Origin: Acanthococcus lagerstroemiae | Lineage: Eukaryota; Arthropoda; Insecta; Hemiptera; Eriococcidae | DNA length: 64,000 nt | Direction of reading: 5' to 3' | Assembly (NCBI GenBank): GCA_031841125.1 | Contig: CM063111.1 | Span: forward strand, 57,907,535 to 57,971,534 | In this document: positions 23,520-36,049 of the stretch, in pieces | Layout of the letters: every line of letters starts with the position of its first letter | How positions within the stretch are numbered: position 1 is the stretch's first letter | The notes under the pieces: model-generated | The model's database searches: none | What the model was told of the DNA's origin: nothing | What the model saw: only the letters and a program-made list of their open reading frames with translations | Program-made: the position numbers and the translations under genes

Positions 23520-24600
23520 CAGGATTGATATACAGATTTAATACTACTTATTCAGACTTTGTTCAGGGTTCTCTAAGACTAGTACGATTAATATCCTTCA
23601 ACATTTTCCATAGGTACTTTTTTACGACTCTGTGAAACTCTTTCCTCCTTTTATGCTCGTTTTCGAGACATTTCATTCTGTTAGACTCTTTCAATTTTGT
23701 TAAAAAGTCTTAGAGATTTATATTAGAGTCTTATCGACGCTGGCGTGGCACGCTTTGTGGAGAGTTATTAAATCATGCCCACGATCTTCAACATTATTTA
23801 TTAAAGACTTTTTTTTTAATATTTCGACCTGATTAAGATTTTTCAGGAGTTCTCTCGATTAGGTCAAAACTATTTGAAAACTTTTCAAACTGATTAAAAC
23901 TATTTAAGATTATTGTAGGCTTGTTTAACACCCTATAACAATTGTTTGAATTTGTTGAACTCTTTTAAGACTACTGACGACTTGGTTGACTCCTTTTAAA
24001 GACACATCCAAAGATTTCATAACGATCTCAATGATTATTAGTTTAAAAAATATATCCCTCTATGTCGAGAAAGCAGAGGGTGTTTCCTGGCACAAAAGCC
24101 TCATTCCTATGAAAACAAAAAGACAACTGAGATTTGATAACAAAATTTCAGCCTCTGTTTCCTGCTAGCTCCCACCCCATTCGCGAAATGTGTCCCGCTG
24201 TAGTTACACATATCTATATTGCACAGGGAGTTCTTAAAGCTCAGAACACAGGAAATTCGAAAGAAACATGCAGCGTAAGGAACAAAAGAAGCTACCACAT
24301 ACGAAAGGAAAAGGTGTCCAATGGGGTTAAGGGGGGGTGCAAGATGGCTCCAAATCTGCGAGTACATAAAATCCCTTTAGAGTTCTTGCAAGGCATCATA
24401 TCTCGCGTGTACTGTGGTTTTCATCTTCAGACATTTCCAGTGTACTTATTTAAGCCTCCTTATGGATTGGTTAACAATTTTGAAAACTTGAGTAGTCTTA
24501 AGACTTCTAAAAACCCTTCGAGCTCTCTTAAACTTATATATCTCTTCTAGATTTGATTAAGACTCTTATGTACCTTTCTAATTGATTACTCTTCAGTCGG
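23520..24600. repeat. Degenerate low-complexity tract, duplicated
   Basis: The stretch is built from loose variants of tttaagactttt and ttaagattt, and recurs at about 32690-33700 in unit 3. Open frames inside it are short and unlike any family. It looks like decayed repetitive DNA carried along with the duplication. Confidence 0.5.
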
Positions 24601-24699
24601 GGTAAATTAAGAACTTGCGAAAGGTCGCGGACATGAGGGCTAATGAGTCGATCTGATGAGTAGAGGGACTTATGGGAGGACTGACAAGTATCAACACAG

Positions 24700-24822
24700 C
24701 GCTAAAACGATTTTTGGTTTTGCCAATACAAACAAATTTTGATACTTGGGAATTGTGAATTGAGTCAGTTGGGAATTATACAATTTTTGCCCCTCTAGAA
24801 AAGACTCTTCGCTACGTCCCTG
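24700..24822. mobile_element. MITE remnant (GGACGTACCG family)
   Basis: Only the right part remains, ending cttcgctacgtccctg. Compared with unit 3, where the whole element is present (34323-34530), about 600 bp including the left end are missing here. The deletion happened after the unit duplicated. Confidence 0.75.
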
Positions 24823-24924
24823 TAACTAATCCAATATGTTTAGAGGCAAAATGTCTTGTCCTCCTCATATTTCAGCGGCTTTGACTGTGCCTTTGAATAT
24901 GCTAGGTATATTTTTTCGTTTTAC

Positions 24925-25016
24925 CTTAATATTTTCTGATGATGTTTCAAAATGAACTCCTCCAACTTTTTCCGTTTGCTCGCATCTTCTTTGCCAACAC
25001 TTTCCGCAATTTCCAT
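24925..25016 (-). pseudogene. Exon-like relic with OR-type motif (unit 2)
   Basis: A 92-bp minus-strand segment starts with ATG and ends at a GTAAAA donor, and stays open: MEIAESVGKEDASKRKKLEE, then FILKHHQKILR. It has the same length and frame as the unit 1 copy. A possible acceptor, ataaaacag, lies directly before the ATG, so the ATG may not be the start of the original exon. The sequence resembles the pre-TM5 helix of ORs, but no companion exons were located. Confidence 0.4.
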
Positions 25017-25539
25017 CCTGTTTTATGAAGTTCTTTTTACCGCCCTGTATTTCTATGTTACGTGATGGAACACTAGACGTATTTCCTCTTTTGACTGTAA
25101 ATAACGTGTCCTGGTGTTCGCTACTTTTACTTCGAGTATATCCTTCCAGAAAACTACTTAATTATGCGACGACGCAGTTGTACAGCAGAAAGTTTCACAC
25201 TTATTTGGATTGGAAAGCAACTGAGCTCTGCTGTATGCTCGATTAAAACTTATTTTTGGAATAGACTTGACTTAATAATTACGTCCTTCGATGTTTGAAA
25301 CTAATACAATAGCTGAAAATGGGATCACAATTAAGGTCGTACAATGTTTGAGAAACGTTTTCATAAGAATTAACAAGAAATTGGTGTCCTTAGTAAATTA
25401 TTCTGGAGATCAAAAAAAGAAACGGACTTGAGGGGAATTCGTAAGCATAGTAAATTATACAAATAGCTGTCAACTTACATAACGCAATAAATATAGTTTA
25501 AGAACTTCGTAAGCAATCTATTTTCAAAAACCTCTCGCA

Positions 25540-25660
25540 TTTCTCGCGCAATTGACTGGCATTCATGGGGCAGTAGAAGCTCGATTTCTGATATGATTCG
25601 AGGATGTGAAATTAAATAATAATTTCCTGAGGGAGTAATACGAGTAGGTATTTGAGAACC
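25540..25660 (-). other. Block conserved in three units, coding-like
   Basis: The minus strand reads PSGNYYLISHPRIISEIELL and on to ECQSIAREMREVFEN. The unit 3 equivalent at 35190-35345 has mostly conservative differences. It may be a further exon of the second OR lineage, but no donor or acceptor could be fixed. Confidence 0.3.
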
Positions 25661-26271
25661 ATATACGTAGTTAAGTGACTTTAACGCATTTCAAATTTGT
25701 ACCTACTGCAATAGAAAACTTTTGTATAGTTTTCTTTTTTGACACTCTTCAACTTCAACCTTTGCACGCAAGATCGAAACGTGATTATATGCCCATGAAC
25801 TGATTATGCGAAACCATATAACGTAGATAGTCAGAAGTTTTCGTGTAACGTGATTTGGAATTGGAATCCCGAAATTCTATTTTTCAACTTCACGCGGCTA
25901 TTATACACAGAGTCAACAGAGATCTTCATCAATGAAATTTCATGCAAGAAGAAAGTTAAACTAAAGATAAATCAAATACCCTAGGCATGCCATCAAAACT
26001 TATAGAAGCTATATGAAAACCGACAAAGGGAGCACCTTAACACTATTATCATTGGATGATTACATATTAAAGTAAAGCACACACCGAATACAGGTTTCTT
26101 GGAGACACCCCATAATGATCAACTGAATGACATGACACGAGAAACAATAGAGAAACCTAGCAAGAGATCTTCCGCCAAAACCACCACACAGCTCAAGTAA
26201 TATGCAACCCTCATAGTGGCATAGTCAAAGGTAGGTCCGGGTAAGCCCACCCTCCCCAAAATTTTTTTACC

Positions 26272-26655
26272 TGTCATGTATAGTATGCAGACATTTTCAA
26301 AATTCCGAAAAGTCAGAAATTTTGAATTAAAGACTGTTTTCAACTCAATTTTTCACGCTGAGTTCAAATTCGGTGTTCAAATTGGGTGCTGAAGCTCCGT
26401 TTCCGAGATACACTCGAAAATGTGGTCCATTTCGGTCAAAAAATTACTCCAGCTCAATTTTGACGACGGATTCGAATTCGTCTCGAAAAATTGAGTAATT
26501 GGCTCCAGCGCTGACGCCGAAGCTCTCCGAAAATTTTTTTGCCGCAAAAAAGACATGAGGTATAGTATGGAGAAATTTTCAAAGTTCGAAAAAGTCAAAA
26601 ATTCTGATATAAAAACTGTCTTCAACTCAACTTTTTGTGCTGAGTTCAAATTCAC
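26272..26655. repeat. Two diverged copies of an unknown repeat
   Basis: About 26272-26371 and 26551-26655 share tatagtatg, then attttcaaa, aaaagtca, and actgagttcaaattc-like ends, with a period near 280 bp. The function and family are unknown. The minus-strand frame over this area (26377-26790) follows the repeat and has no recognisable domain. Confidence 0.55.
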
Positions 26656-26765
26656 TCCATCAATGCGGCCGCGCCGTACTATAACATCCACAGATACCCC
26701 AGCCCACAATGCTCTCCCATATACCGGGGCCGGTCTACTGACATCCCTCGCCCTAGAGCCAACAC

Positions 26766-26990
26766 AGGCAGAAGATCCTAGAGAATGCAAACCCAGGAAG
26801 ACCAGTGAAAGCCAGGATAGTCACATCATTAGTATCCTGAGCTCCCCACAGACCGGGGAGAGAAGGAAACTCCGAGCAGAGTTGGGTATAATTTTGAATT
26901 TAACGTCGTTGGATCGCCAAACGGAATGAATACCATATTTCTAACACACCTAGATCCGCCATAAGAGGCAGTATAAGGGTAATAAATACG
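26766..26990. repeat. Interspersed repeat, copy 2 of 3
   Basis: Homologous to 15150-15400 and 60050-60280. From here rightwards the homology with the 15.4-21.4 kb unit is nearly continuous, so this marks the left edge of duplicated unit 3. Confidence 0.7.
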
Positions 26991-27673
26991 TCTTGAACAG
27001 TTTTAAGCAAGCCTATGTAGACTTATTGAAATTATGTAATTGAGCCAGAAACAACCTGAAGAGCCCTACAATCGCCCGAACCAATCAGCTCATCTGGCAG
27101 AACCTGAAAGTCAGTATTATTTTTCAATATTTGATAAAAATCTGCGTACGTTATTTCTACGCTAAAATGCAAAATTCTTGTTAGTTTCATCATCAAATTT
27201 CAGAAAACTTTTCCTCTTTTTCTGTCTTTGTACTCATGCAACTAAATTCAAAAATTTTTATGACATAAAAGTTATACCGGGGGTTAAGTTTCACACCTCG
27301 CTTATGCCCTACAAAAAATGCCACGCAAACACCAACGCCCCCCCTTCTATTTACTTAGGTCATTAACTTTTCATCTGGAATACTAATTCTTTTATGAGCT
27401 TGTTGACAAATGCATTCATAGATCTACCAATGTAGTGACTCTTCAAAAGGAGCGGAATACATTGACTAGATTCTAGTCATAAGAGGCTCCAAATAAGTTC
27501 TGTTACACTCCGATGAGCGAGACTTCTTTTTTAAAAAGGTCTTTATACGAGAAAACCATTCAATACATTCATGTAAATATGCAGCAGACCTTTCAATTCG
27601 CAGTGATTATGTTCAAGTATACGCGTAAGTAACAGTTTTTACAAAAAGGTTCATCATTTCCTGAAAGAGCTAG

Positions 27674-30600
27674 TTAAATTGAGAACTGTATATAAGCAAA
27701 ACGAAGAGTTTTTGCAAGCGTCGTGACAGTTACGCTGTACAGTTTGAATGCGTAAAGTGAAAGCGGTTCTTGAGTTTGACATTGAAAAATATTAACCATT
27801 TTTCGATATTTCGGTGGTAACTCGTACCACCTACTGAAGTACACCTCTTCACTCATCATTGTACTCTGTAACATAAGGTATAATAATACGAATGAATCTT
27901 CGAGTACACAGGGTATACTGAATTATTAATTGGACAAAAACTCTGGAATGATGAATCACTTACAAGAAATGACTATTCGAGCGATTGTACTCATAACGAC
28001 AAAACGGTTGCTCAATACAAAATTAATATCTACCATGGCAATAACGAACAACATAAGATAACTATAAGCTTCCAACACCTTTCAGAATCATAATGAGTCA
28101 ATATAAAAACATATCAATAATTTTTAAAAAGGGAATTAACAGCTCTTATTACAGACATATAGCCATCCAGAAAACACTTTGAAATTATTAGACCTTACCC
28201 AAAAACGATTAATTGAAGCACACAACCAGTTTACCATAAGGTGACAGAGTAGTAGGTAACAAATTCAGGTTTCAGTGAAGTTATAATGATGATTTATCAG
28301 CGTCTTCAGTCTATTTTTGCTGTATATTCATAGCCTATCACTCATTTTGTTTCTCTTCTTCAAGTTATTCCGAGTTACTATACTATCTGAGGTAAGTAAG
28401 ATCGACACAGTTAATGATAAAACATTCTTTAATATTTTAACGTTTCATTTATTCGCATTATTTCATATGTCGCGAAACTTCCATGTGACGTTCGCGCACA
28501 AGATTATTATACCATAGAAGGTTAGCCAGACGCGTAAGGCGCAAAGACGAAAATGACGTCACTGCAGGGCAAATCATACAGGCCGCTTAGGAGAATGCAG
28601 TTTTTTTCGGTAGTGAAAGTGAGACCAGATAACTCAACAATTTATTCAGTAAAAACGACTGATAAAACTGACTAACATTAATGATAAGAACTCGAATGCA
28701 ACCAGGCAATCACATTCCATGATCTTTATTTCTTTTCTGTGTAGTTACCACAACTGTCATCTTGCACCTTCTTCCCAAAAATACTGATTTTAATCTGTGA
28801 TATTATACTTCTACAGCTAAAAAACCAGCATATTCCGCTGATTCAAATTCAGAGGTTGTAGAATTTTAACGCCTAATTGTGTCATCGACATTCTCATTCG
28901 AGTTTCGTTCCCATCGGTATGCGCTAGTTTGGGAAATATGGCCAAAATGTAACCAAAACCGAATTTAACGACCTTAGGAACCAAGTATTGGATACCCATA
29001 TTAAACTTTACAAAATAATGGAACCCCCTCCCCTCATTACATGGACCTCAATTTCAAATATGTGGTAAATAGATGAAAGGTGTATGAATAAGCCCTATAA
29101 ACGATATAACTCTGAAATGGTAAAGTAACTGAAGAACATGATTATTATCTTCATTAAGGACTCTGCATTTGTGTTAAAAGTGATAATTCTTAATGAGGAC
29201 ATCTTGAACTCAATTTTGATCGCAGTTCCAATCCAGATACAAGAAAATTGCTGATGACCTTCTTTATGGGAAATTTAATGTACAATCTATTGCTAATAAA
29301 AAACAGTAACTTAATAGGGTAAGTTTCACGGGAAATTGGGAAAATGTAAAAATTTTCTGATGTAATTTGTACTAAATTGATTTTATGAACACCCTACTGA
29401 ACCAATTCCGACCATTTTTTCCTGTGATTACCACAGCTGCCCTCTACTATTTCCTACTGGTACCATTTTTCTATCTCCAGTCGTGAGATGAAAAAAAAAA
29501 ATTTTAATTAAAAGGTAGAAAACTTTTCATAATTTGACCATTATTCAGTGCCTTCAAAAGTAGTAGTATGCAAACGTATATTCATATTGTCGGGGTAGGT
29601 TGCCTGGGGGTCATTGAGAAAGAGACACCATGTATACTATGAAGGTAGTTTAAAATTAAAGGTTGGTATGTAGTTCATTCGGATGGTTCAGAACTGAACG
29701 CGGTGTTGATATGGTGAAGCTTACCATTTCTTCGCAGAGATTTCCATAAGAACAACAGCAGTATATCGGGACGAATATTGCAAACAGCATAAGTCCTAGT
29801 TTTATTCTCAATATCACGGAAATGTCAGCCTGTAATGAGAAGTACTTCAGCAGATTATTCAAACTAAGAGTATAGCTTAATTTTGCTATAAGTGGAAGAA
29901 CTGCATAATAATGCCAAGCAAAATTTCGTTGTTTTTCGCCTGACCTTAGGAGGGAACAGAGACGATCCCAACTCCTGCGCTCGCAGAACTATACATTCCC
30001 CTTTTATTCTGTAAGATATTAACTACGCCTACCGGCAGCACTCTGTTTCTGGGAGTAAAGGAAATAGGTCTTTCACGGATCTTTGTCTATCAAAATTAGA
30101 ATTTTCTTGATAAGTTATAAATAGATAGTTCTTTTTCTAAATAACACCCCCTTTATCTCTATAAGTATAATATAGTGAAACATGAAAGTCTGTTAATGCT
30201 GGGACAAGATCTAACTGATTATCTATACATCTAACATGTGCATCAAAAGAAGTCAAAGGGTGACGTCGGATACCTCTCATTCCCCGCTACGGGGAGCAAA
30301 AAAAGTCAAGGGCATTATTTAGGAGCTGAGAACCATGTCTCTCAATCTCTCTGTACATATTCAAAACTCATTTGTTTACTCGGTTGTTTGTTTGTTTGAA
30401 CCTATTGCTCAGACTTTTAGATAGTATGACTATGTTTGTACATACAAATATTGCGGCGTATGCAAACGGCACTTGCGCGACGAAAACACTCCCTAGGGTG
30501 ATCGAAGTCAAGATTTCCATGAACGGCTTTATCAACATCAGCGATCTGCACGTTTAGAAAGGTATAATTAGAAGAACTAAGACTGCATGATAAATCTGCA

Positions 30601-32019
30601 AATAAGGGTTGCGGATTTCAATTATCGTTTGCCCCTTCAGAGAAATATTCACTGAAAATATTGTTGAAAGGATGTTTTTACAGCTTTTCACTTTGAATAG
30701 GTACTTTTTGTCCTGTTGTAGCTACAAACCTAGTGCAAAACTCATCAAGTATCTCAAATTGTTTTCCAGTCAGTATATTTGATAATTATTAAACTTTTTC
30801 CCCCCTGCATTTTTAAATATGTAAATTGAGGAACACCAGCAAGAATGTATCTAACTTTCTTGACCATTTATATCGACAAACATAGGAGGTGAGAAGTAAG
30901 TATATATGGATGAACACACTGGAATAAGCGCAAAATATGCGTGTGCAGAAAAGTTAACTTTACCGTTCCCAAGGGGATAAACAAGGCCAAAGTGTATTGT
31001 AGATACAGTGTTCGAACTGTGCTCCTAATTTACCCTGATGAATATATATTCTCAATCGTATTTGCGCATAGGAAATCAACATAATAACACTGGTGCATTA
31101 TCTAATATGATCTATCTGTAGATTCATCTGGGTTCTAAATACTGCACAAAAACTTCCTGTGCTCCAAATCAATATGAATCCACAAGATTATCATTCAAGG
31201 ACTAGTTCAAGTGTTATCAAAAAGAGGAACTAGAAATTATTTACTCACTTCTTTAAGTACAGGTGTTGTCTTACAACAACTCCTAACTCCTCCTTGAACA
31301 TGTGAAAAACTTTTGCTTCCAACGCCTGCTTGTCATTATCGTTTTCCCAGCAAATTCTCAGATTGGAGATAGTATCGTTTATCAAGGTATGAAAACGCGC
31401 GGCAATATTTAAATACCCATTGTAGATTTCGCGACCGATCATTATGGGGAATAATACGATACTCACGTTTGCAAAAAATATTGAAATCGTCAGCACACTT
31501 GCAGAACAATCAACGAGCAGGAACACCGTGTATGAATGTATCTGGTTTGCAAATGGCATGTACAGTAAAAACAAATTCGGATTATCGAGGGAATCTTGGT
31601 CGCAGAACAAAATGGCATAAACCGGGCCAGTGGATTGGATCACAGCACACAGTGTCAGCGAATACAGAAACCATTTTGTCCCTTCAGCGACAGTGCTGCG
31701 TATTTGCCTGGTGTGTTGATTGTGCACCAATTCGATTTTTGACTAAAATCAAACTCGTCGTCAACGCGTTGTAAAATGGTCCTCAATTCTTCCCGGTACA
31801 TGTACGTAACATATGGCAAGAAAACGGGGTAGTATACGACTGAAGAGCATTATTCGCCCATTATGTACATCATATTAGTAATATTCTCATATTGTCCGTG
31901 GTGACTATGTATCCTAACAGTGAAATGATATGGACGTAAAGTAATAAAATTACACACATTATTTTGTATACACGCCTTGGTCCATTTTTAACCATATCAG
32001 TGCCTATGAAGCCTTCCAT
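27674..32019 (-). pseudogene. Odorant receptor pseudogene, 4 exons (OR copy 3)
   Basis: All four exons of the 7tm_6 receptor are present with canonical splice sites. Exon 1 runs 32019 to about 31250, exon 2 is 30545-30446, exon 3 is 29829-29725, and exon 4 is 27865 to about 27674. Exon 2 reads SLMLIKPFMEI...FAYAAIF and exon 3 ADISVILRIKL...CCCSYGNLCEEM, both open. Exon 1 has a 2-bp insertion near 31888 after the TTDN motif, an in-frame stop near 31850, and a second 2-bp length change near 31708. Exon 4 has an extra TA near 27690, replacing the YTVLNL end. With lesions in two exons it should not make a receptor. The intact exons 2 and 3 suggest recent inactivation. Confidence 0.88.
30550..31250. 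other. OR copy 3 intron 1
   Basis: Intronic sequence closely similar to intron 1 of copies 2 and 4. No feature other than short tracts is seen. Confidence 0.5.
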
Positions 32020-32689
32020 TAATGAATATGCTAAACGCAAGACTACAGTGCTGGCTTTGCGGCATTGGGTTCTGGAAGGATACAAACAAAAAAAAACATA
32101 ATAAATAATAATAATTGGTATAAATGTTCACCTATATCAAGTAGGTATCGTATATAGATATACATATTTGTCAACATTATTATGAGGTTATGACCATGAA
32201 GTGATCTTCCCTTGTTATTCTAAGCGCTGAAAGAACAGCAATTAAAGGCGATGTATATACTGCCTGGAATATGAGGGTCAATGAACAGAACTTACCCTCC
32301 TCAGGGTTACTAATGAAGCAATGGACTCCTTCCTAATCATTGTCTGTGACGCGTCCTAAGAAAACATACCTTAGGGTGATAAAGGTTGAAATTGATATTT
32401 CAACTAGAATCCAATGCCACTTACTGCAAGTCTCCAGCTCTTTTCCCAACTGAGATACAGCATTCCTTCAAAAAGTAGTTTTCGAGAATTTAATAGCCGA
32501 ACGTTACCCCGTTATTTCTGCAATAACTGCCGTGAAACCTCGCTACAATTAAACGAGATACCTCGATACTTGAGGGATGACATTTAAAAGAATGGAATTG
32601 CAGGTTCTTCGCACGAGCAGAAATATAGTCAACAGGAGAAATATGCAAATACATTAAAAAACTTGTCCTAATTGTAAGCTTTATTCTGA

Positions 32690-33700
32690 TAGGTTTGATG
32701 AAAACGATTCAGTACTACTTATTCAGACTTTGTTCAGGGTTCTTTAAGACTAGTGCGATTAATATCCTTAACATCTCCCATACTTGTTTACGACTCTTTT
32801 TAAGACTATTTCCTAGTTTTACGCTCTTATTTGAGACATTTTATACCGTTACTCTTTCAATTTTGTTAAAGGCTCTTAGAGATTTATTTTAGAGTCGGCA
32901 CGCTTCGTGGAGAATTATTAAATCATTTCCGCGATCTTCAACATTATCTATTAAAGACTTTTTAAAAATATTTAAACCTGATTAAGATTTTTAAGAAGTT
33001 CTGATTATGTCAAAACTATTTGAAAACTTTTCAGGCTTGATTATAAATATTTAAGACTATTTTAGACTTGTTTAACACCATATAATAATTGTTTAAAGTT
33101 ATCGAACCCTTTTAAGACTTCCCCCGACTTGGTTGACTCCTTTTAAAGACACATCCAAAGATTTTATAACAATCTCAATTATTAGTTTTAGAACTATAGA
33201 CCTTTATTTCGAGAAAACAAAGGTTTTCTTGGCGCAAAAGCTTCATTTTTATGAAAAAAAAAAGTCAACTGAGAGCTTATAGCAAAATTTCAGCTTCTCT
33301 TTTCTGCTAGCCCCCCACCCCATTCGTGAAATGTGTCCTATCGCTGTAGTTATACATATTGCACAGGGAATTGGATGAAAAAACGCAGCGTAAGGAACAA
33401 AAGGAGCTACCACGAAAGGAAAAGGTGACCAAAGGGAGGGGGGAGGGTACGAGGTAGTTCCAAATCTGTGAGTACTTATAATCCCTTTAGAGTTCTTGCA
33501 ATGCATCACATCACGCGTGTACTGTGGTTTTCATTTTCAGACGTTTCCGGCTTGCTGATCTAAGACTCTTTTAAGGATTGGTTAACCATTCTGAAACCGT
33601 TGGTAGTTTTATGACTTCTAATTCGTGCTCTTTCAAACTAAAATAATATTCCTCTAGATTTGATTAAGAATCTAAAATACCTTTCTAATTGATTTCTCTT
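32690..33700. repeat. Low-complexity tract, duplicate of 23.5-24.6 kb
   Basis: Degenerate ttaagactt-type sequence aligned with the unit 2 tract. No gene. Confidence 0.45.
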
Positions 33701-34322
33701 CGGTAGGGGCAAATTTAGAACTTGCAGTGGTCGCGTAGACGAGGTCCAAGAATCGATCTGAAGAGGAGAGGGACTCATGGGAGAGCTGACAAACATCAAA
33801 ACAGCGCTAAAAAGTTTTTTGTTCGTATAATTTTTCAGGTTTTTTTTTTGGTTTTTTTTAGGCAGAAGAGGTCAGAGGATTCGGAAGCTACACCCCACAA
33901 GCCTTCCCTATTTGCACGGTCGCATAGGAAGCAAGACTGAAAATAGCGCCTAACATATTTTCTTTTTAACGAGCGAGTATTTTATTTTGTTGGTGTTGCA
34001 GTGGGTCATCAGAGAAAATAAACATGTTACGGTGCCTTGGCCACAACTTTTCCAACCTGTTGTAAACAAAGCTCATAGCGCCTATACTTTCCCGAACATA
34101 TTCTTATAGCTGGTAAATTTTTGAGCAACATTTCTGAAGTACAACTAGGAAAATTGAAAACACCTGTACTTCTAGGGAGCTGTTTACGTTCATGGTTACG
34201 CCGATAATTTCAGAATAATTTAAAATTATTGGGGGGGGGAGAGGGGAGGGTGCCAACACTTTTACAGCAGTACATAGGAACAGGGTGGGAGGAGTTGGAT
34301 AAAAATTAGAATATTAGCTAAT

Positions 34323-34530
34323 CAGGGACAAGAATAAGGGGGCAGCTTGCCCCCCCCCAGCCTCTGCCGGCGTCGGGAAATTTTATTAGATGGATCATCC
34401 AACAAGTCAAAAGTTTTTTTGTATTTTTTGCCAATACAAACAAATTTTGATACTTGGGAATTTTGAATTGAGTCAGTTGGGAATTTAACAATTTTTGCCC
34501 CTCCAGAAAAGACTCTTCGCTATGTCCCTG
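34323..34530. mobile_element. MITE, complete copy in unit 3
   Basis: It begins CAGGGACAAG and ends gctatgtccctg. The flanking 8-mers tagctaat and cagctaat differ at one base. It belongs to the same family as 7462-7690 and 60587-60852. Non-coding, with a C-rich patch near 34350. Confidence 0.8.
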
Positions 34531-34629
34531 CAGCTAATACAATATTTTTATAGGCAAAATGTCTTGTCCTCATATTTTAGCGGCTTTGACTGTGCCTTTG
34601 AATATACTAGGTATATTTTTTTGTTTTAC

Positions 34630-34720
34630 CTTAATATTTTCTGATGATGTTTCAAAATTAACTCCTCCAACTTTTCCCCTTCGTTCGCGTCTTCTTTGCT
34701 AACGGTTTCGCAATTTCCAT
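34630..34720 (-). pseudogene. Exon-like relic with OR-type motif (unit 3)
   Basis: This is the unit 3 counterpart of 24925-25016, 91 bp instead of 92, so one base has been lost. The 3' part still reads EKLEELILKHHQKILR before a GTAAAA donor; the 5' part is in another frame. Decayed. Confidence 0.4.
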
Positions 34721-35189
34721 CCTTCATTATCAAGTTCCTTTTACCGCCCTGTATTTCTATGTTACGTGATGGAACCTAAACGTACTTCCTCTTTTGACTG
34801 TAAACAAGGTGTCCTGGTGTTCGCTACTTTTACTAAGTATATCCTTCCAGAACTACCTAATTATGCAACGACAGTTGTATAGCAGAAAGTATTTCACAGT
34901 TATTTGGACAAGAAAGTAACTATGAGCTCTGTGTGCTCGGTTTTGAACTCTCGTCATCGACAGCGAATAAACATGACTTAATAATTACGTCCTTCGATGT
35001 TTGAAACTAATACGGATCACAATTATAAGTTCGCACAATGTGCGAGTTACGTTTTCATAAGAATTAACAGAAAATTAGTGTCCTTAGTAAATTAGTTTGG
35101 AGATTAATGAAAGAAACGGGATTAATGGGAATTCGTGAGCATAGTAAATTATAAAATAACTACCAACTCACATAGAGTAATAATTAATA

Positions 35190-35345
35190 CAATCTTAAGA
35201 ACTTCGTAAGGAACCAATTTTCAAAAGTTTTTCGCATTTCTCGCGCAATTGACTGACATTCACGGAGCAGTAGAAGCTCGATATCTGATATAATTTGAGG
35301 ATGTGAAATTAGATAGTAATTTCCTGAGGGGTATTTGAGAACCAT
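35190..35345 (-). other. Block conserved in three units, coding-like
   Basis: The longest version of the block on the minus strand: KYPSGNYYLISHPQIISDIE, then LLLLRECQSIAREMRKTFEN. See the entries near 11.0 and 25.6 kb. It is amphipathic and could come from an OR cytoplasmic loop, but this is only a guess. Confidence 0.3.
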
Positions 35346-35405
35346 ATAGTTAAGTGACCTATGGTAATAGGAAACTTTTATAGTTTTTGACAACCGTTGC
35401 AATAA

Positions 35406-35518
35406 TCCCTCCGGTCACTGATGCGATACTCGAAAGGGTATTTCCTGTGGCCGGGGGAGCGGTGTCATAGGAGCCACTTTGGCATGCGTGCATCGCCATA
35501 CGTCCCACCACACATTGT
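35406..35518 (+). mobile_element. 5'-truncated R1-type LINE tail, 14-bp TSD
   Basis: Exactly duplicated aaccgttgcaataa lies at 35392-35405 and 35519-35532. The inserted 113 bp contain ttggcatgcgtgcatcgcc, which matches the 3' untranslated end of the R1-clade element at about 52080-52110 (tggcatacgtgcatcgcc). This is a severely truncated target-primed insertion of that family. Confidence 0.8.
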
Positions 35519-35760
35519 AACCGTTGCAATAAATATTCTGATTCTGTTTATTACAACCATCGTACCTACACTTTTCGGGGTCACTCTGCTAAAATTTAGA
35601 CACTTTTCAACTGCAAGCATTGCACGCAAGGTCGAATTGTAATTTTATGTACACGAATTGATTATGCGAAATTATGGAACATACTGAACCAGAAGTTTTC
35701 GTGTACGGTGATTTGGAATTGGAATCCCGAAATTCTATTTTCCATCTTTACGCGACTATT

Positions 35761-36049
35761 CGTTTAGTGCTCTCCCGGGGATCTGATGTTAAATGTATTC
35801 TCAAAATCGAATTTAGCAATACCGGAAACCTCTTTCCTAGTTTCACTCTCAACTCGAACCCTGGAATCCGCCCTTTCAAGCTTTACTTCAGAGACATTTG
35901 GGAGGCTGTTAGGGCTGTCTGAACCCTCTTTTCGTTTTGCCGAAAAACCGCGGCCTAGGTCGAAATGTAGCGAATTGCTACGTGGGCTCGAACCCGGCAC
36001 CTCCGGATTCCGAGACCGGCGCGCTATTCACTCGACCAACCAGACCTCA
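35761..36049 (-). mobile_element. tRNA-headed SINE, 289 bp, 14-bp TSD
   Basis: Flanked by the exact 14-mer tttacgcgactatt (35747-35760, 36050-36063). On the minus strand the element begins near 36049 with a tRNA-like head containing ctcggaatccgg and a box B of the form GGTTCGAGCCC, followed by a tRNA-unrelated body. The same place in unit 2 (about 25890) is uninterrupted. A second copy lies at 45890-46110. Confidence 0.88.

Noticed and set aside
24134..24550. 138-codon plus-strand ORF in unit 2
   Set aside because: The unit 3 equivalent near 33.3-33.6 kb does not keep the frame, and the sequence belongs to the decayed low-complexity tract.
26377..26790. 137-codon minus-strand ORF
   Set aside because: It spans an unknown repeat and the interspersed repeat edge, with no recognisable domain and no counterpart conserved in the sister unit.
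36001..36049. A true tRNA gene
   Set aside because: The box B-like and anticodon-arm-like sequence is the head of a SINE with target duplication; the acceptor stem does not close and a second copy shows insertions.
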